Notes under the pieces: model-generated
The model's input: only the letters and a program-made list of their open reading frames with translations
Told to the model about the DNA's origin: nothing
Databases searched by the model: none
NCBI RefSeq assembly: GCF_001570785.1
Contig: NZ_BCSI01000007.1
Span: 28,508-92,507 of the forward strand
Direction of reading: 5' to 3'
Source: Dermabacter hominis NBRC 106157
GTDB taxonomy: Bacteria; Actinomycetota; Actinomycetes; Actinomycetales; Dermabacteraceae
Length of the DNA stretch: 64,000 bases
Translations under genes and position numbers: made by a program
In this document: piece after piece, positions 1 through 7,887 of the stretch
Layout of the letters: every line of letters starts with the position of its first letter
How positions within the stretch are numbered: the stretch's first letter is position 1

Positions 1-8
1 TAAATCGT

Positions 9-17
9 TGGGGATAA
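9..17 (-). promoter_or_regulatory. DnaA-box-like nonamer
   Basis: TGGGGATAA, the complement of TTATCCCCA, is one base from the TTATCCACA DnaA box. It lies about 220 bases upstream of rpmH, where actinobacterial dnaA and oriC usually begin, so it may be the edge of the origin. A single box is weak evidence by itself. Confidence 0.4.
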
Positions 18-61
18 CCATGAGATTCTAGGCACACTTCGCTGAATCGAGGCTCGTTCCA

Positions 62-90
62 TTGACCGGCTAGCCGCGCGATTCTAGACT
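62..90 (+). promoter_or_regulatory. Probable promoter of the rpmH operon
   Basis: TTGACC (62-67) and TAGACT (85-90) are separated by 17 bases, a good match to a vegetative sigma-70-type promoter of actinobacteria. It sits about 150 bases upstream of rpmH, leaving a leader of roughly 145 bases. Inferred from spacing and consensus only. Confidence 0.55.
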
Positions 91-239
91 CGATCAGTCT
101 GTGTTCACGGAACCGACGCGTTCGGTTTCGCGCACACACCCGAAACCATTGGCCCCACGGGCCGTCTTTAACCGGGCCCTCCGGCCGCCACGCGGTTCCT
201 TCCCGGAGACGAGGGCCCCGATTTATTTGGAGAGAAAAG

Positions 240-377
240 ATGACCAAGCGTACGTTCCAGCCGAACAACCGCCGCCGCGCCAAGAAGCACGGCTTCCGCG
301 CACGCATGAGCACCCGCGCGGGCCGCGCCATCATCAACGCGCGCCGCTCGAAGGGCCGCGCGTCCCTCTCGGCCTGA
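240..377 (+). CDS. rpmH: 50S ribosomal protein L34
   Basis: A 45-residue, very basic protein starting [20 protein letters not shown] and ending with [12 protein letters not shown], the standard bacterial L34 sequence from end to end. L34 is a small component of the large ribosomal subunit. The ATG at 240 follows a purine-rich GGAGAG stretch. rnpA starts 13 bases downstream, the conserved rpmH-rnpA pairing next to the origin, so the two are almost certainly co-transcribed from the promoter at 62-90. Confidence 0.98.
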   Translation: MTKRTFQPNNRRRAKKHGFRARMSTRAGRAIINARRSKGRASLSA

Positions 378-390
378 GCCGCGGCGTGAC

Positions 391-783
391 GTGCGGGCAG
401 CGAGCCGCCTACGTCACAACGACGACTTCCGCCTGACCACCCGCCAGGGAGTGTCAGCGGCCCGATCCCACGTGGTCGTGCACCTCGCGATCCTTTCCTC
501 ACCGGAGGTCAAAAGGATCCAGGAGGAGCCGCGCGTGGGATTTGTCGTGTCAAAAAAGGTCGGCAACTCTGTCGTCCGCAGCCGCACCAAGCGCAGGCTG
601 CGGGAAATCATGAGAGCCCGCCTCGATCGCCTACCCGCGTACGCAACCGTCGTTGTGCGTACGCGCGCCGGCATCAACGACATCGGGCACGACACGCTCG
701 TCAGCGAAGTCGATTCCGCACTCACCTCCGCCCTCGGCAAGCTCGCGAAGCGCACCTCTATGCACGAGGGAACACGGGGATGA
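391..783 (+). CDS. rnpA: Ribonuclease P protein component
   Basis: A 130-residue basic protein that assists the RNase P RNA in maturing tRNA 5' ends. The family signature is visible: FVVSKKVGNS (about residues 51-60) followed by the RNR-type helix VVRSRTKRRLRE (61-72). The start chosen is GTG at 391, giving VRAASRLRHNDDFR, which aligns with the usual N-terminus of RnpA. The stop overlaps the yidD start (ATGA at 780-783), which suggests translational coupling. Confidence 0.96.
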   Translation: MRAASRLRHNDDFRLTTRQGVSAARSHVVVHLAILSSPEVKRIQEEPRVGFVVSKKVGNSVVRSRTKRRLREIMRARLDRLPAYATVVVRTRAGINDIGHDTLVSEVDSALTSALGKLAKRTSMHEGTRG

Positions 784-1061
784 AGGCAACCGTCGGAATC
801 ATTCGCGCGTACCAGCGAGGGATTTCCCCATACCTGCCGGCCGCGTGCATGTTTACGCCCGTGTGCTCGCAATACGCACTCGACTCGATCCGCCGCCACG
901 GAGCTCTCAAGGGGCTCCTTCTCACCGCGTGGCGGATCCTTCGTTGCAATCCCCTGAGCGGGGGTGGGATCGACCCAACCCCCGCTCCCGGCATGTGGAC
1001 GAACCCGAAACCCGCTCCCGAACGGGACACTGAAAGTACCGAGTTCGCCCACACCCACTAG
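780..1061 (+). CDS. yidD: Membrane protein insertion efficiency factor YidD
   Basis: A 93-residue small protein of the YidD family (UPF0161), thought to sit at the inner face of the membrane and help YidC-dependent insertion. Family hallmarks are visible: IIRAYQRGISPYLPAACMF, then PVCSQYALDSIRRHG, then RILRCNPLSGGGIDP. The cysteines in these motifs are typical. The ATG overlaps the rnpA stop. The C-terminal ~25 residues are Pro/Glu/Thr-rich and probably disordered. One exact copy of the dispersed GGCAACCGTCGGA motif lies in codons 2-7. Confidence 0.95.
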   Translation: MKATVGIIRAYQRGISPYLPAACMFTPVCSQYALDSIRRHGALKGLLLTAWRILRCNPLSGGGIDPTPAPGMWTNPKPAPERDTESTEFAHTH

Positions 1062-1142
1062 GCTTGACCCGAACACCCGACCTCGCGCCGCTCATCGCAT
1101 GACCGTCATGCGCATGCGAGCGGCAGGAAGAAAAGGCCGAAG

Positions 1143-2240
1143 TTGAACATTCTTTACCCCATCGAGTGGGTCGTCGTCTGGATCATGGTCCAGGCCCACA
1201 AGCTCCTGTCCTTCGTCATGGACCCGGATTCGGGTTGGACCTGGCTGCTGTCGATCGTGCTGCTCACCGTCGTGGTCCGCATCATCATCTTCCCGCTCTT
1301 CGTGAAGCAGATTAAGAGCTCGCGCGGCATGCAGATGGCCGCCCCCGAACTCAAGGCGATTCAGCAGAAGTACAAGGGCAAAACCGACCCCGAGTCCCGT
1401 CAGGCCATGGCCAACGAGACGATGCAGGTCTACAAGGAGCACGACGCCAACCCCGTAGGCTCGTGCCTTCCTGTCCTCATTCAGATGCCGATCTTCTTCG
1501 CGCTTTTCCGCGTGCTTTTCTACAAGCTGCCGGAGGCCGCAACGAGCAATAAGAGCTTCGGCATCCTCACGCCTGAGCTCGCCGATAGCGCCCACAACGC
1601 GCGCATCTTCGGTGGAACGACGATCTCCGACTCGTTCCTCAATGGCGACATGTCCGCGAAGATCATCGCGGGCATCATCATCGCACTCATGGTGCTCGTG
1701 ACGTTCCTGACGCAGAAGGAGCTGACGATGCGCAACATGCCGCCGTCGGCCCTCGAAGGCCCGATGGCGTCCACGCAGAAGATGATGCTGTACATGCTCC
1801 CGTTCATCTACGTGATCTCGGGCCCCGGCATGCCGATCGGTGTGCTCGGGTACTGGCTCACGACCAACGTGTGGACGTTCGGCCAGCAGTGGTGGATGAT
1901 CACGAAGAACCCGACCCCCGGTTCCGCCGCCGAAAAGGCTCGCCACGAGCGCATCAACAAGAAGCGTGAGAAGCAGGGCCTTGAGCCGCTCGACTTCACG
2001 CCGAAGAAGTCCAAGCGCGTGCAGGAAATGGAAGCGGCCAAAGCCGAGAGCATCCGCGTGCAGCCGAAGCGGTACGAAAACGGCCGGAAGCTGAGCGATG
2101 AAGAAATGCTCCAGCGTGCCCGCGAAAAGCGAGCGAAGGCCATCGAAGAGCGCCGCAAGAAGGCCGCTCAAAACGGTGCACAGAAGGCGGGCGGCTCGAA
2201 GCAGAGCAACGCCCTCGGCAAGAAGCGCAAGAAGAAGTAA
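1143..2240 (+). CDS. yidC: Membrane protein insertase YidC
   Basis: A 365-residue member of the YidC/Oxa1/Alb3 family, which inserts membrane proteins alone or with SecYEG. The start used is TTG at 1143, giving MNILYPIEWVVVWIMV, the usual actinobacterial N-terminus; a purine-rich AGGAAGAAAAGG precedes it. Hydrophobic segments fall near residues 5-25, 33-52, 100-120, 173-193 and 213-240. VVRIIIFPLF in the second carries the conserved groove arginine. The last ~110 residues are strongly basic, as in YidC proteins that bind ribosomes through the tail. It sits between yidD and jag, as expected. Confidence 0.96.
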   Translation: MNILYPIEWVVVWIMVQAHKLLSFVMDPDSGWTWLLSIVLLTVVVRIIIFPLFVKQIKSSRGMQMAAPELKAIQQKYKGKTDPESRQAMANETMQVYKEHDANPVGSCLPVLIQMPIFFALFRVLFYKLPEAATSNKSFGILTPELADSAHNARIFGGTTISDSFLNGDMSAKIIAGIIIALMVLVTFLTQKELTMRNMPPSALEGPMASTQKMMLYMLPFIYVISGPGMPIGVLGYWLTTNVWTFGQQWWMITKNPTPGSAAEKARHERINKKREKQGLEPLDFTPKKSKRVQEMEAAKAESIRVQPKRYENGRKLSDEEMLQRAREKRAKAIEERRKKAAQNGAQKAGGSKQSNALGKKRKKK

Positions 2241-2249
2241 GGATTCCCG

Positions 2250-2774
2250 ATGAGCGAGAACGACACTTTTGACAACGACGCGGTGGACACCCAGACGTCC
2301 GCCGACGAGCGCCTCGCGCGCCTCGAAGAGGAGGGCGACTTCGCCGCCGACTACCTCGAAGAGCTCATGGACATTGCCGATCTTGATGGCGATATCGACA
2401 TTGACGTCGATGGCGATCGCGCGTCCGTGGAGATCCGCGGCGCCGACGAACTGAGCGCTCTCAACGAGCCGAAGGGTGAGCTCCTCGATGCTCTCCAGGA
2501 GCTCACGCGCCTCGCCGTTCAAACGAAGACCGGCGTGCGTTCGCGCCTCATGCTGGACATCGGTGGTTTCCGCGCAAGCCACAAGAGTGAGCTTGAGGAA
2601 CTTGCCGAGAAGGCCGTCGAACAGGCCAAGAACGGCGAGGTTCCCGTTCCCCTTCAGCCCATGAACCCGTTCGAGCGCAAGGTCGTGCACGATGTTGCAA
2701 AGCGCCACGGCCTGCACTCGGAATCCGACGGTGAGGGCAAGACCCGCCACGTCGTGATCTACCCCCAAGACTGA
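2250..2774 (+). CDS. jag: Jag/KhpB-type KH-R3H RNA-binding protein
   Basis: A 174-residue acidic cytoplasmic protein with the short actinobacterial Jag architecture: an acidic N-terminal ~45 residues, a KH-like domain (about 45-115, including LMLDIGGFRASHKSELEELA), and a C-terminal R3H domain (MNPFERKVVHDVAKRHGL and the closing RHVVIYP). It lies 9 bases after yidC and overlaps rsmG by one base. Family members bind RNA and affect cell envelope growth and division; the role here is inferred from family and position. Confidence 0.93.
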   Translation: MSENDTFDNDAVDTQTSADERLARLEEEGDFAADYLEELMDIADLDGDIDIDVDGDRASVEIRGADELSALNEPKGELLDALQELTRLAVQTKTGVRSRLMLDIGGFRASHKSELEELAEKAVEQAKNGEVPVPLQPMNPFERKVVHDVAKRHGLHSESDGEGKTRHVVIYPQD

Positions 2775-3448
2775 TGCTTCCCGCTCCCGCACACCTCGAC
2801 TCTCTCGCTCGCGACCTTTTCGGTGAAAGCCTCGTACTCGCCGAGCAGTACGCGGAGATTCTGCGTACCCGGGGAGCGGAAGAGGGCCTCATTGGGCCGC
2901 GCGAAGTCGATCGTATTTGGGAGCGGCACGTCATCAATTGCGCCCTCATGGTGCGTGCCCTCGGGCCCGCGGGCCTCGTCGAATCGCTCGCGGATGTAGG
3001 TTCGGGTGCCGGTCTTCCGGGGCTCGTCATCGCGATTGCTCGCGAGGATATTGACGTGACCCTCATCGAGACGATGCAGCGCCGCGTGGACTTCCTTGAG
3101 CGAGCGGTCGAGGAGCTGAATCTCGTCAATGTCGAGGTTGTGCGCGCTCGCGCTGAGGACCTTCATGGTGAGCGGGAGTTCGATGCGGTGACGGCGCGGG
3201 CCGTTGCGGCGCTTGACAAGCTCGCGAAGTGGACCGTTCCGCTCGTACGCATCGGAGGCGAGCTCGTGGTGATGAAGGGCAAGAGTGCCCGTGACGAAGT
3301 CGTGAAGGCTGAAAAGACCCTCGCCCGTCTTGGCGCATGCGATGTTCGCGTTGAGGAATTCGGAGATCCATCCGTGGAGGTTCCTACTACAGTGGTACGA
3401 GCACACGTTCGTGAGGTATCGGGGCGAAAGGGGCAGCGTCGTGGCTGA
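2774..3448 (+). CDS. rsmG: 16S rRNA (guanine527-N7)-methyltransferase
   Basis: A 224-residue SAM-dependent methyltransferase (RsmG/GidB) that modifies G527 of 16S rRNA; loss gives low-level streptomycin resistance in several bacteria. The SAM site ADVGSGAGLPGLVIAIA is near residues 73-89, followed by LIETMQRRVDFLERA and AVTARAVAALDKLAKW. The ATG at 2774 overlaps the jag stop by one base, and the C-terminus overlaps the parA GTG by 8 bases, indicating tight coupling. Confidence 0.96.
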   Translation: MLPAPAHLDSLARDLFGESLVLAEQYAEILRTRGAEEGLIGPREVDRIWERHVINCALMVRALGPAGLVESLADVGSGAGLPGLVIAIAREDIDVTLIETMQRRVDFLERAVEELNLVNVEVVRARAEDLHGEREFDAVTARAVAALDKLAKWTVPLVRIGGELVVMKGKSARDEVVKAEKTLARLGACDVRVEEFGDPSVEVPTTVVRAHVREVSGRKGQRRG

Positions 3449-4349
3449 GAAGAAGAACTCTCTCGATGAAACACCGCTCATGCGGCAGCTTCGTAACGAC
3501 ATGGAGCTTCGCAAGCGCCTCGAGAAGGCGACCTTCGCCGCGCCAGAACACACCCGCATCATGGCTGTCGCGAATCAGAAGGGCGGCGTCGGTAAAACGT
3601 CGAGCGCCGTCAACGTTGCGGTCGCGCTCGCCAAGGGCGGTCTCAATGTTCTCGTGATCGATTCGGACCCTCAGGGCAACGCTTCGACTGCTCTCGGGAT
3701 CCCGCACGATCCGGAAATCGCCTCGCTTTATGACGTGCTCATCGAGGATGAGCCGCTTTCGGCGATCGTGACCCCTTCTCCCGAGGCGGACACCCTCGAG
3801 TGCGCCCCCGCGACGATCGACCTTTCGGGTGCCGAGATCGAACTGGTTCCCATGGTTGCGCGTGAATCCAGGCTCAAGAACGCGCTTGCCGACTACTTCG
3901 CGGAACGCGAGGACAAGGGCCTTCCTCGCCTCGACTACGTTCTCATCGATTGCCCGCCTTCGCTTGGGCTTTTGACAATCAATGCCCTTGTGGCCGCGCG
4001 CGAGGTGTTCATGCCGATCCAGGCGGAGTACTACGCGCTCGAGGGCATCGCGATGCTGTGGAAGAACATCGACCTCATCCGCAAGCACCTCAACCCTGAC
4101 CTTGTGGTCTCGACGATTCTGCTCACGATGTATGACGCCCGCACGCGCCTGGCGGCCCAGGTCGCGGAGGATGTGCGTGCGCACTTCCCCACGCAAACCC
4201 TCGATACCGTCATTCCCCGGTCGGTGCGCATTTCGGAAGCCCCGAGCTACGCGCAAACCGTCTTGAATTACGATCCCAACAGCACGGGTGCTCTCGCGTA
4301 CCGCGCCGCCGCGCACGAGATTTCCCGTCGCCCCGAGCCTAAGAACTGA
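3441..4349 (+). CDS. parA: Chromosome-partitioning ATPase ParA (Soj)
   Basis: A 302-residue deviant-Walker ATPase. Visible motifs are the P-loop QKGGVGKTSSAVNVA, the VLVIDSDPQGNAS strand and DYVLIDCPPSLG. ParA forms ATP-dependent dimers on DNA that drive segregation of ParB-parS complexes. An open frame continues upstream inside rsmG, but GTG at 3441 (VAEKKNSLDETP) is preferred because GAAAGGGG lies just upstream and it gives the usual length. It is followed 12 bases later by parB, so both come from one message. Confidence 0.95.
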   Translation: MAEKKNSLDETPLMRQLRNDMELRKRLEKATFAAPEHTRIMAVANQKGGVGKTSSAVNVAVALAKGGLNVLVIDSDPQGNASTALGIPHDPEIASLYDVLIEDEPLSAIVTPSPEADTLECAPATIDLSGAEIELVPMVARESRLKNALADYFAEREDKGLPRLDYVLIDCPPSLGLLTINALVAAREVFMPIQAEYYALEGIAMLWKNIDLIRKHLNPDLVVSTILLTMYDARTRLAAQVAEDVRAHFPTQTLDTVIPRSVRISEAPSYAQTVLNYDPNSTGALAYRAAAHEISRRPEPKN

Positions 4350-4361
4350 AACGAGGAGATC

Positions 4362-5756
4362 ATGGCGAAGAAACGTGGCCTTGGTCGGGGTATCGGTGCA
4401 CTGATCCCCAGCTCCGAGCCTGCTGCAACCGAGAAGCCCGAGGCGAAGGACACGCCCACGCCCGAGCCTTCCGCGAAGTCGGCCGGTACGAAGGCTTCTA
4501 CCTCGGCACAGCGCTCCGGCGCCTCCTCGAAGGCTGCTGCGTCCAAGCCTGCCGCGTCCTCCTCACCCTCGAAGAAGGGGTCCGACGCTACCCCCGCCCC
4601 TGCTGAGCCCAAGGCTTCCGCGTCGAAGCCTACCGGCACACGCGGCGCCGACATGTTCTTTAGATCCGAATCCGAATCCGCTGATAAGTCGAGCGAGCGT
4701 CGCCGCGCAGCCGATCTTGAACTCGCTGACTCGTGGGCGCGCGATGCACGCTCGAAGCGCCGAAACGGCAAGAAAGCCGCGGCAAAGCCCGCCGCGGCAG
4801 CGCGTAAGGCCGACGGCGAAAAGGCTCCGAAAACTGCTGAGACCACTCCGGTTGAGCAGCCGTCGGATTCAGATGCGCAGGCTGCTGCCGCGCCCGCACA
4901 GCCGTCCCACGACGGTCTCGTGCCCGTGCCTGGCGCCGAGTTTGTCGAGGTGCCGATCGCCGAGATCCGCGAAAATCCCCGCAATCCGCGAACGGTTTTT
5001 GATGAGGATGAACTCGACGAACTGGCCTATTCGCTCCGTGAAGTCGGCGTTCTTCAGCCGATTGTCGTTCGCCCCGTAAGTGACTCAGTCGATGGCGAAT
5101 CCTTTGAGATCGTCATGGGTGAGCGCCGTTGGCGTGCCGCGAAGCGCGCTGGGCTCAAGTCGATTCCCGCGATCGTGCGTTCGACCGCCGACGACGACCT
5201 GCTTCGCGATGCGCTCCTCGAAAACCTGCACCGCTCGCAGCTGAATCCCCTTGAAGAGGCAGCCGCCTATGGCCAGCTCCTCGAGGACTTTAACTGCACC
5301 CAGGATGAGCTCGCCGATCGCATCGGGCGCTCGCGCCCGCAGATTTCCAATACCCTGCGCTTGCTTCGCCTCCCTCCCCTCGTGCAGCGGCGCCTCCAGT
5401 CCGGCGCCCTTTCCGCGGGCCACGCCCGCGCGCTTCTGGGACTCGATGACGTTCAACTCCAGGAGGAGCTCGCCCAGCGCATCGTGAGCGAAGGTCTGAG
5501 CGTTCGCGCTGTTGAGCGCCTTATCGCAAACGGTGTTGAGTCCTCCTCGGCAACCCGCACGGTGACCCGCCGTAGCTCGTACAACCCCCGCGTGGTATCC
5601 CTGACCTCGCAGCTGTCGACGAAACTTGAGGCACCGGTGCGCATCGATGTCGGTAAGCGCAAAGGTAAGGTCACTCTCGAGTTCACGAACCTCGACGATC
5701 TCGAACGGATCGTTGCGAAGCTCGGTCTCGAGGACGTCCAGCTCCCGCAGGACTGA
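4362..5756 (+). CDS. parB: Chromosome-partitioning protein ParB with long disordered insert
   Basis: A 464-residue ParB that binds parS and slides as a CTP-dependent clamp. The N-terminus has the ParA-stimulating peptide KKRGLGRGIGALIP. The ParB/Srx CTP-binding domain starts near residue 193 (VEVPIAEIRENPRNPR) with GERRWRA near 253, followed by the HTH (DELADRIGRSRPQISNTLRLL) and a C-terminal dimer domain. Between residues ~20 and ~190 is an Ala/Pro/Lys/Ser-rich stretch that looks disordered, making it roughly 100 residues longer than typical ParB proteins. The ATG is preceded by GAGGAG. A dense parS cluster lies immediately downstream. Confidence 0.96.
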   Translation: MAKKRGLGRGIGALIPSSEPAATEKPEAKDTPTPEPSAKSAGTKASTSAQRSGASSKAAASKPAASSSPSKKGSDATPAPAEPKASASKPTGTRGADMFFRSESESADKSSERRRAADLELADSWARDARSKRRNGKKAAAKPAAAARKADGEKAPKTAETTPVEQPSDSDAQAAAAPAQPSHDGLVPVPGAEFVEVPIAEIRENPRNPRTVFDEDELDELAYSLREVGVLQPIVVRPVSDSVDGESFEIVMGERRWRAAKRAGLKSIPAIVRSTADDDLLRDALLENLHRSQLNPLEEAAAYGQLLEDFNCTQDELADRIGRSRPQISNTLRLLRLPPLVQRRLQSGALSAGHARALLGLDDVQLQEELAQRIVSEGLSVRAVERLIANGVESSSATRTVTRRSSYNPRVVSLTSQLSTKLEAPVRIDVGKRKGKVTLEFTNLDDLERIVAKLGLEDVQLPQD

Positions 5757-6177
5757 GCCTGACAGGTTGCTGACGTCTCCTCTTAGTCGTCGAATATTTG
5801 CGGAACTGTTTTCCGGGAACCTTCGCTAGCGCTTTCTGCGGTCGCAGATTGAAACGTGCTCGCCTTTTCGCGGAAGCCTCTCTCGTCTAGCCCCCTGGGT
5901 CCCAGCGCGCCATCGTTGTAATTGCACGTCAACCCGCGCTGCTTTTGCGGAATAGCTGGTGCCGGGAGGCCGACCGCCCTTAGACACATCTCCGTCGTGG
6001 GCTTAAGCTGCCGGCAGGCTCCTGCGCTCTCCCGTGCGTACCTATGGATCGTAGCTAAGCCGTATTTGTATGCCCGAGTTCCCAGTCGTTTCGCCATACT
6101 CTTCCGTGGTTCAGGTGGAACCCGTTTTCGTCGAAAATATCTCGCGCTGCTTCGACTCAGTATCAGCGCGGGTTTAC

Positions 6178-7282
6178 GTTTCACGTGAAATCACTGCGAC
6201 CGGCATCCATGCGCGAGACCCTTACCAATCATGTGGAGTATTTGTCGGGTAACCTTCGGAACCTCGTTTCACGTGAAACACTGCTGCCGGGGTGCTGGTC
6301 GGCCTAAGGTTCACTCCCAAATCGACAACTTCGCACGAAGGGTCACTAATTCGATAATTAGCGCTAAACGTTTCACGTGAAACAGGACAATGTTCGCTGG
6401 AAACAAAGTCACAAGCTATTTCGTCCTTTGGAGAGTTATTCGCGTGAAGTCGTTCGACTTACGAAAGAAAAAGCATCGTTTCACGTGAAACTTGGCCGGC
6501 TACTCACATCGCCGCGCGCGTCTGCCTCCCTTTGTTGCTACACGTTTCACGTGAAACATCCCATCGATCAGCAAAGCGCTTTGAGACTTTCGGTGTCGGT
6601 AATTCGGGCGAGCTGCGCCGCAAGTCAAAAGAGTTTCACGTGAAACAAGCGCGCTGTACATTTGGCCGCTGCGTTCTACCGCCGTATGTGTCCGTTCACG
6701 GGCGTTTGGTGTATCGATCTTGAGGCGTTTCACGTGAAACGCCGAAGTAGGCTTTTACGATTTCGGCCCGATTGAACAAATGATTCCACAGGTTGATCAT
6801 TTGCCAATGTTCCCAGCTTCGATGTTAGCCACAACTTGAAGGGATCTGTTTCACGTGAAACTGCTTGAGAAGCCCATAGCAAGGATTCGGGTCGAAGGGC
6901 GTAGGTCTTGTGTATGCGCCGAGTGCGATCAAGGCGGTTGCGGTTGATTGGAACGCGGGCCGGTTGCAGCTGTTGAGATAGCCCATCAGTGATGTTTCAC
7001 GTGAAATGTCGTGTATTGGTGACCAGATGCTCTATTCGGCAGTTCGCGCTCTGTACAAGCTGCTCTCAGCGCGAAAGCGGCTAGCGAAACCGCGGGCTGG
7101 CTGCTCGCTAACGTGGGCGGACCCTGGAGTTTCACGGGAAACAGCCCTTCCGGTACCACACCGAATTCTGGAAACGATGCACTACTGATGCGTGAAGGGA
7201 AGCGCCGCAAGTGAGTCAGAGGGTAGGTATGGACATGCGTGGGCTACGCGCTGGAGTGCGAAGAGGGGGTTCCACGTGAATC
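6178..7282. repeat. Cluster of about eleven parS sites (ParB-binding palindromes)
   Basis: The palindrome GTTTCACGTGAAAC, core of the universal parS TGTTTCACGTGAAACA, occurs exactly at 6266-6279, 6370-6383, 6478-6491, 6544-6557, 6633-6646, 6727-6740 and 6848-6861. One-base variants ending AAAT are at 6178-6191 and 6994-7007. Weaker copies are at 7129-7142 (GTTTCACGGGAAAC) and 7269-7282 (GTTCCACGTGAATC). Intervals of about 66-146 bases are irregular, so this is no CRISPR array. Position just after parB fits loading of ParB for origin segregation and SMC recruitment. Confidence 0.97.
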
Positions 7283-7314
7283 TCCAGCTCTTAACTCACA
7301 TATGTGAAGAGTTG

Positions 7315-7481
7315 TGTGGATAACGTGGGAGAGGTAACCCGCTAGCCAGGAATGCGCGTGCCAAGGCGGGCGTCGCAAGGCCCACCATGCACGGTAAAGC
7401 TGCAGGTAAGGGCGTTATTTGTCATTTGTCCACAATAGGGTGCAGCACTCGTGAATAGAGTGTGGATAAATATGGGGATAA
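7315..7481. promoter_or_regulatory. DnaA-box cluster
   Basis: Four DnaA-type nonamers lie within 167 bases: TGTGGATAA at 7315-7323 and 7461-7469 (perfect TTATCCACA on the minus strand), TTGTCCACA at 7426-7434 (plus), and TGGGGATAA at 7473-7481 (minus, one mismatch). The sequence between them is AT-richer than the surroundings. Whether this is an origin element, a DnaA titration site or a regulatory site cannot be told from sequence. Confidence 0.7.
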
Positions 7482-7542
7482 CGCTGTGAGGCACGCCACG
7501 GTGACGACGATCTGGTGAATGTTTCCGGTGGGACGTGCAGTG

Positions 7543-7887
7543 CTAGCAGACAGTTGCGCGCCACAAATCGTCGAGCGCATCGCGGACGGCAAACTTCGGG
7601 CACGCACCTTCGACCACTCGTTCGCCCACTACTTCGGAACCGCGAAGCGCAACGATGCGCCAGGTTGGAAGAACGCGCGGGAAAAATTGCGCGCTAACCT
7701 GCTCGGGCTCTCCCGCAACCGAAACGTCATGAATATCAACGCTTACGGACGGCAGGTCAAGATCGCGTAATTCGCGGGCCGTGAGCGGCGCAGGAAGAGA
7801 CGGCGCCGCCCACGAGGCCCAGTAAAGATGAATGTGAAACGTGACGGCCTCGCGCGAAAGCGATCCGTCAGATTCTCGCTCGCTCAC
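7543..7887 (-). CDS. Thioredoxin-fold protein lacking the active-site cysteines
   Basis: A 114-residue protein whose GTG start overlaps the trxB stop (GTGA at 7887-7884), the place normally occupied by trxA. The fold signature is readable: FHIHLYWASWAAPSLPAPL matches the thioredoxin strand and active-site helix, with W26-A-A-P-S30 in place of W-C-G-P-C. The cis-proline is kept in VLPTW (Pro74), and SEVVGERVVEG matches the last strands. With both active-site cysteines gone it cannot act as a disulfide reductase, so a structural or binding role is more likely. A plus-strand frame over the same DNA has no family match. Confidence 0.8.
   Translation of the reverse strand: MSERESDGSLSREAVTFHIHLYWASWAAPSLPAPLTARELRDLDLPSVSVDIHDVSVAGEPEQVSAQFFPRVLPTWRIVALRGSEVVGERVVEGACPKFAVRDALDDLWRATVC

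Larger units (their letters stand above)
5757..7542. other. Gene-free block carrying parS sites and DnaA boxes
   Basis: About 1.8 kb separates parB from the minus-strand trx operon. Short frames here (for example 5922-6188 and 6377-6643) have no family resemblance, poor starts and codon use unlike the neighbours. I see nothing recognisable in 5757-6177. From 6178 to 7282 there are parS sites roughly every 60-140 bases, and 7315-7481 holds four DnaA-type boxes. The block looks like a dedicated centromere-like element, not decayed genes. Confidence 0.75.

Noticed and set aside
1092..2792. 566-codon minus-strand frame opposite yidC and jag
   Set aside because: A GC-rich shadow of real genes; low-complexity composition and no motif.
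3330..3440. Longer ParA starting inside rsmG
   Set aside because: GTG 3441 has a purine-rich GAAAGGGG binding site and gives the normal N-terminus; the extension is rsmG sequence out of frame.
6178..7282. CRISPR array
   Set aside because: The repeated unit is the parS palindrome, spacing is irregular, and there are no cas genes nearby.
7519..7770. Plus-strand 83-codon frame near the DnaA boxes
   Set aside because: It overlaps the minus-strand thioredoxin-fold gene, which has a recognisable fold pattern and is coupled to trxB; the plus frame has no family match.
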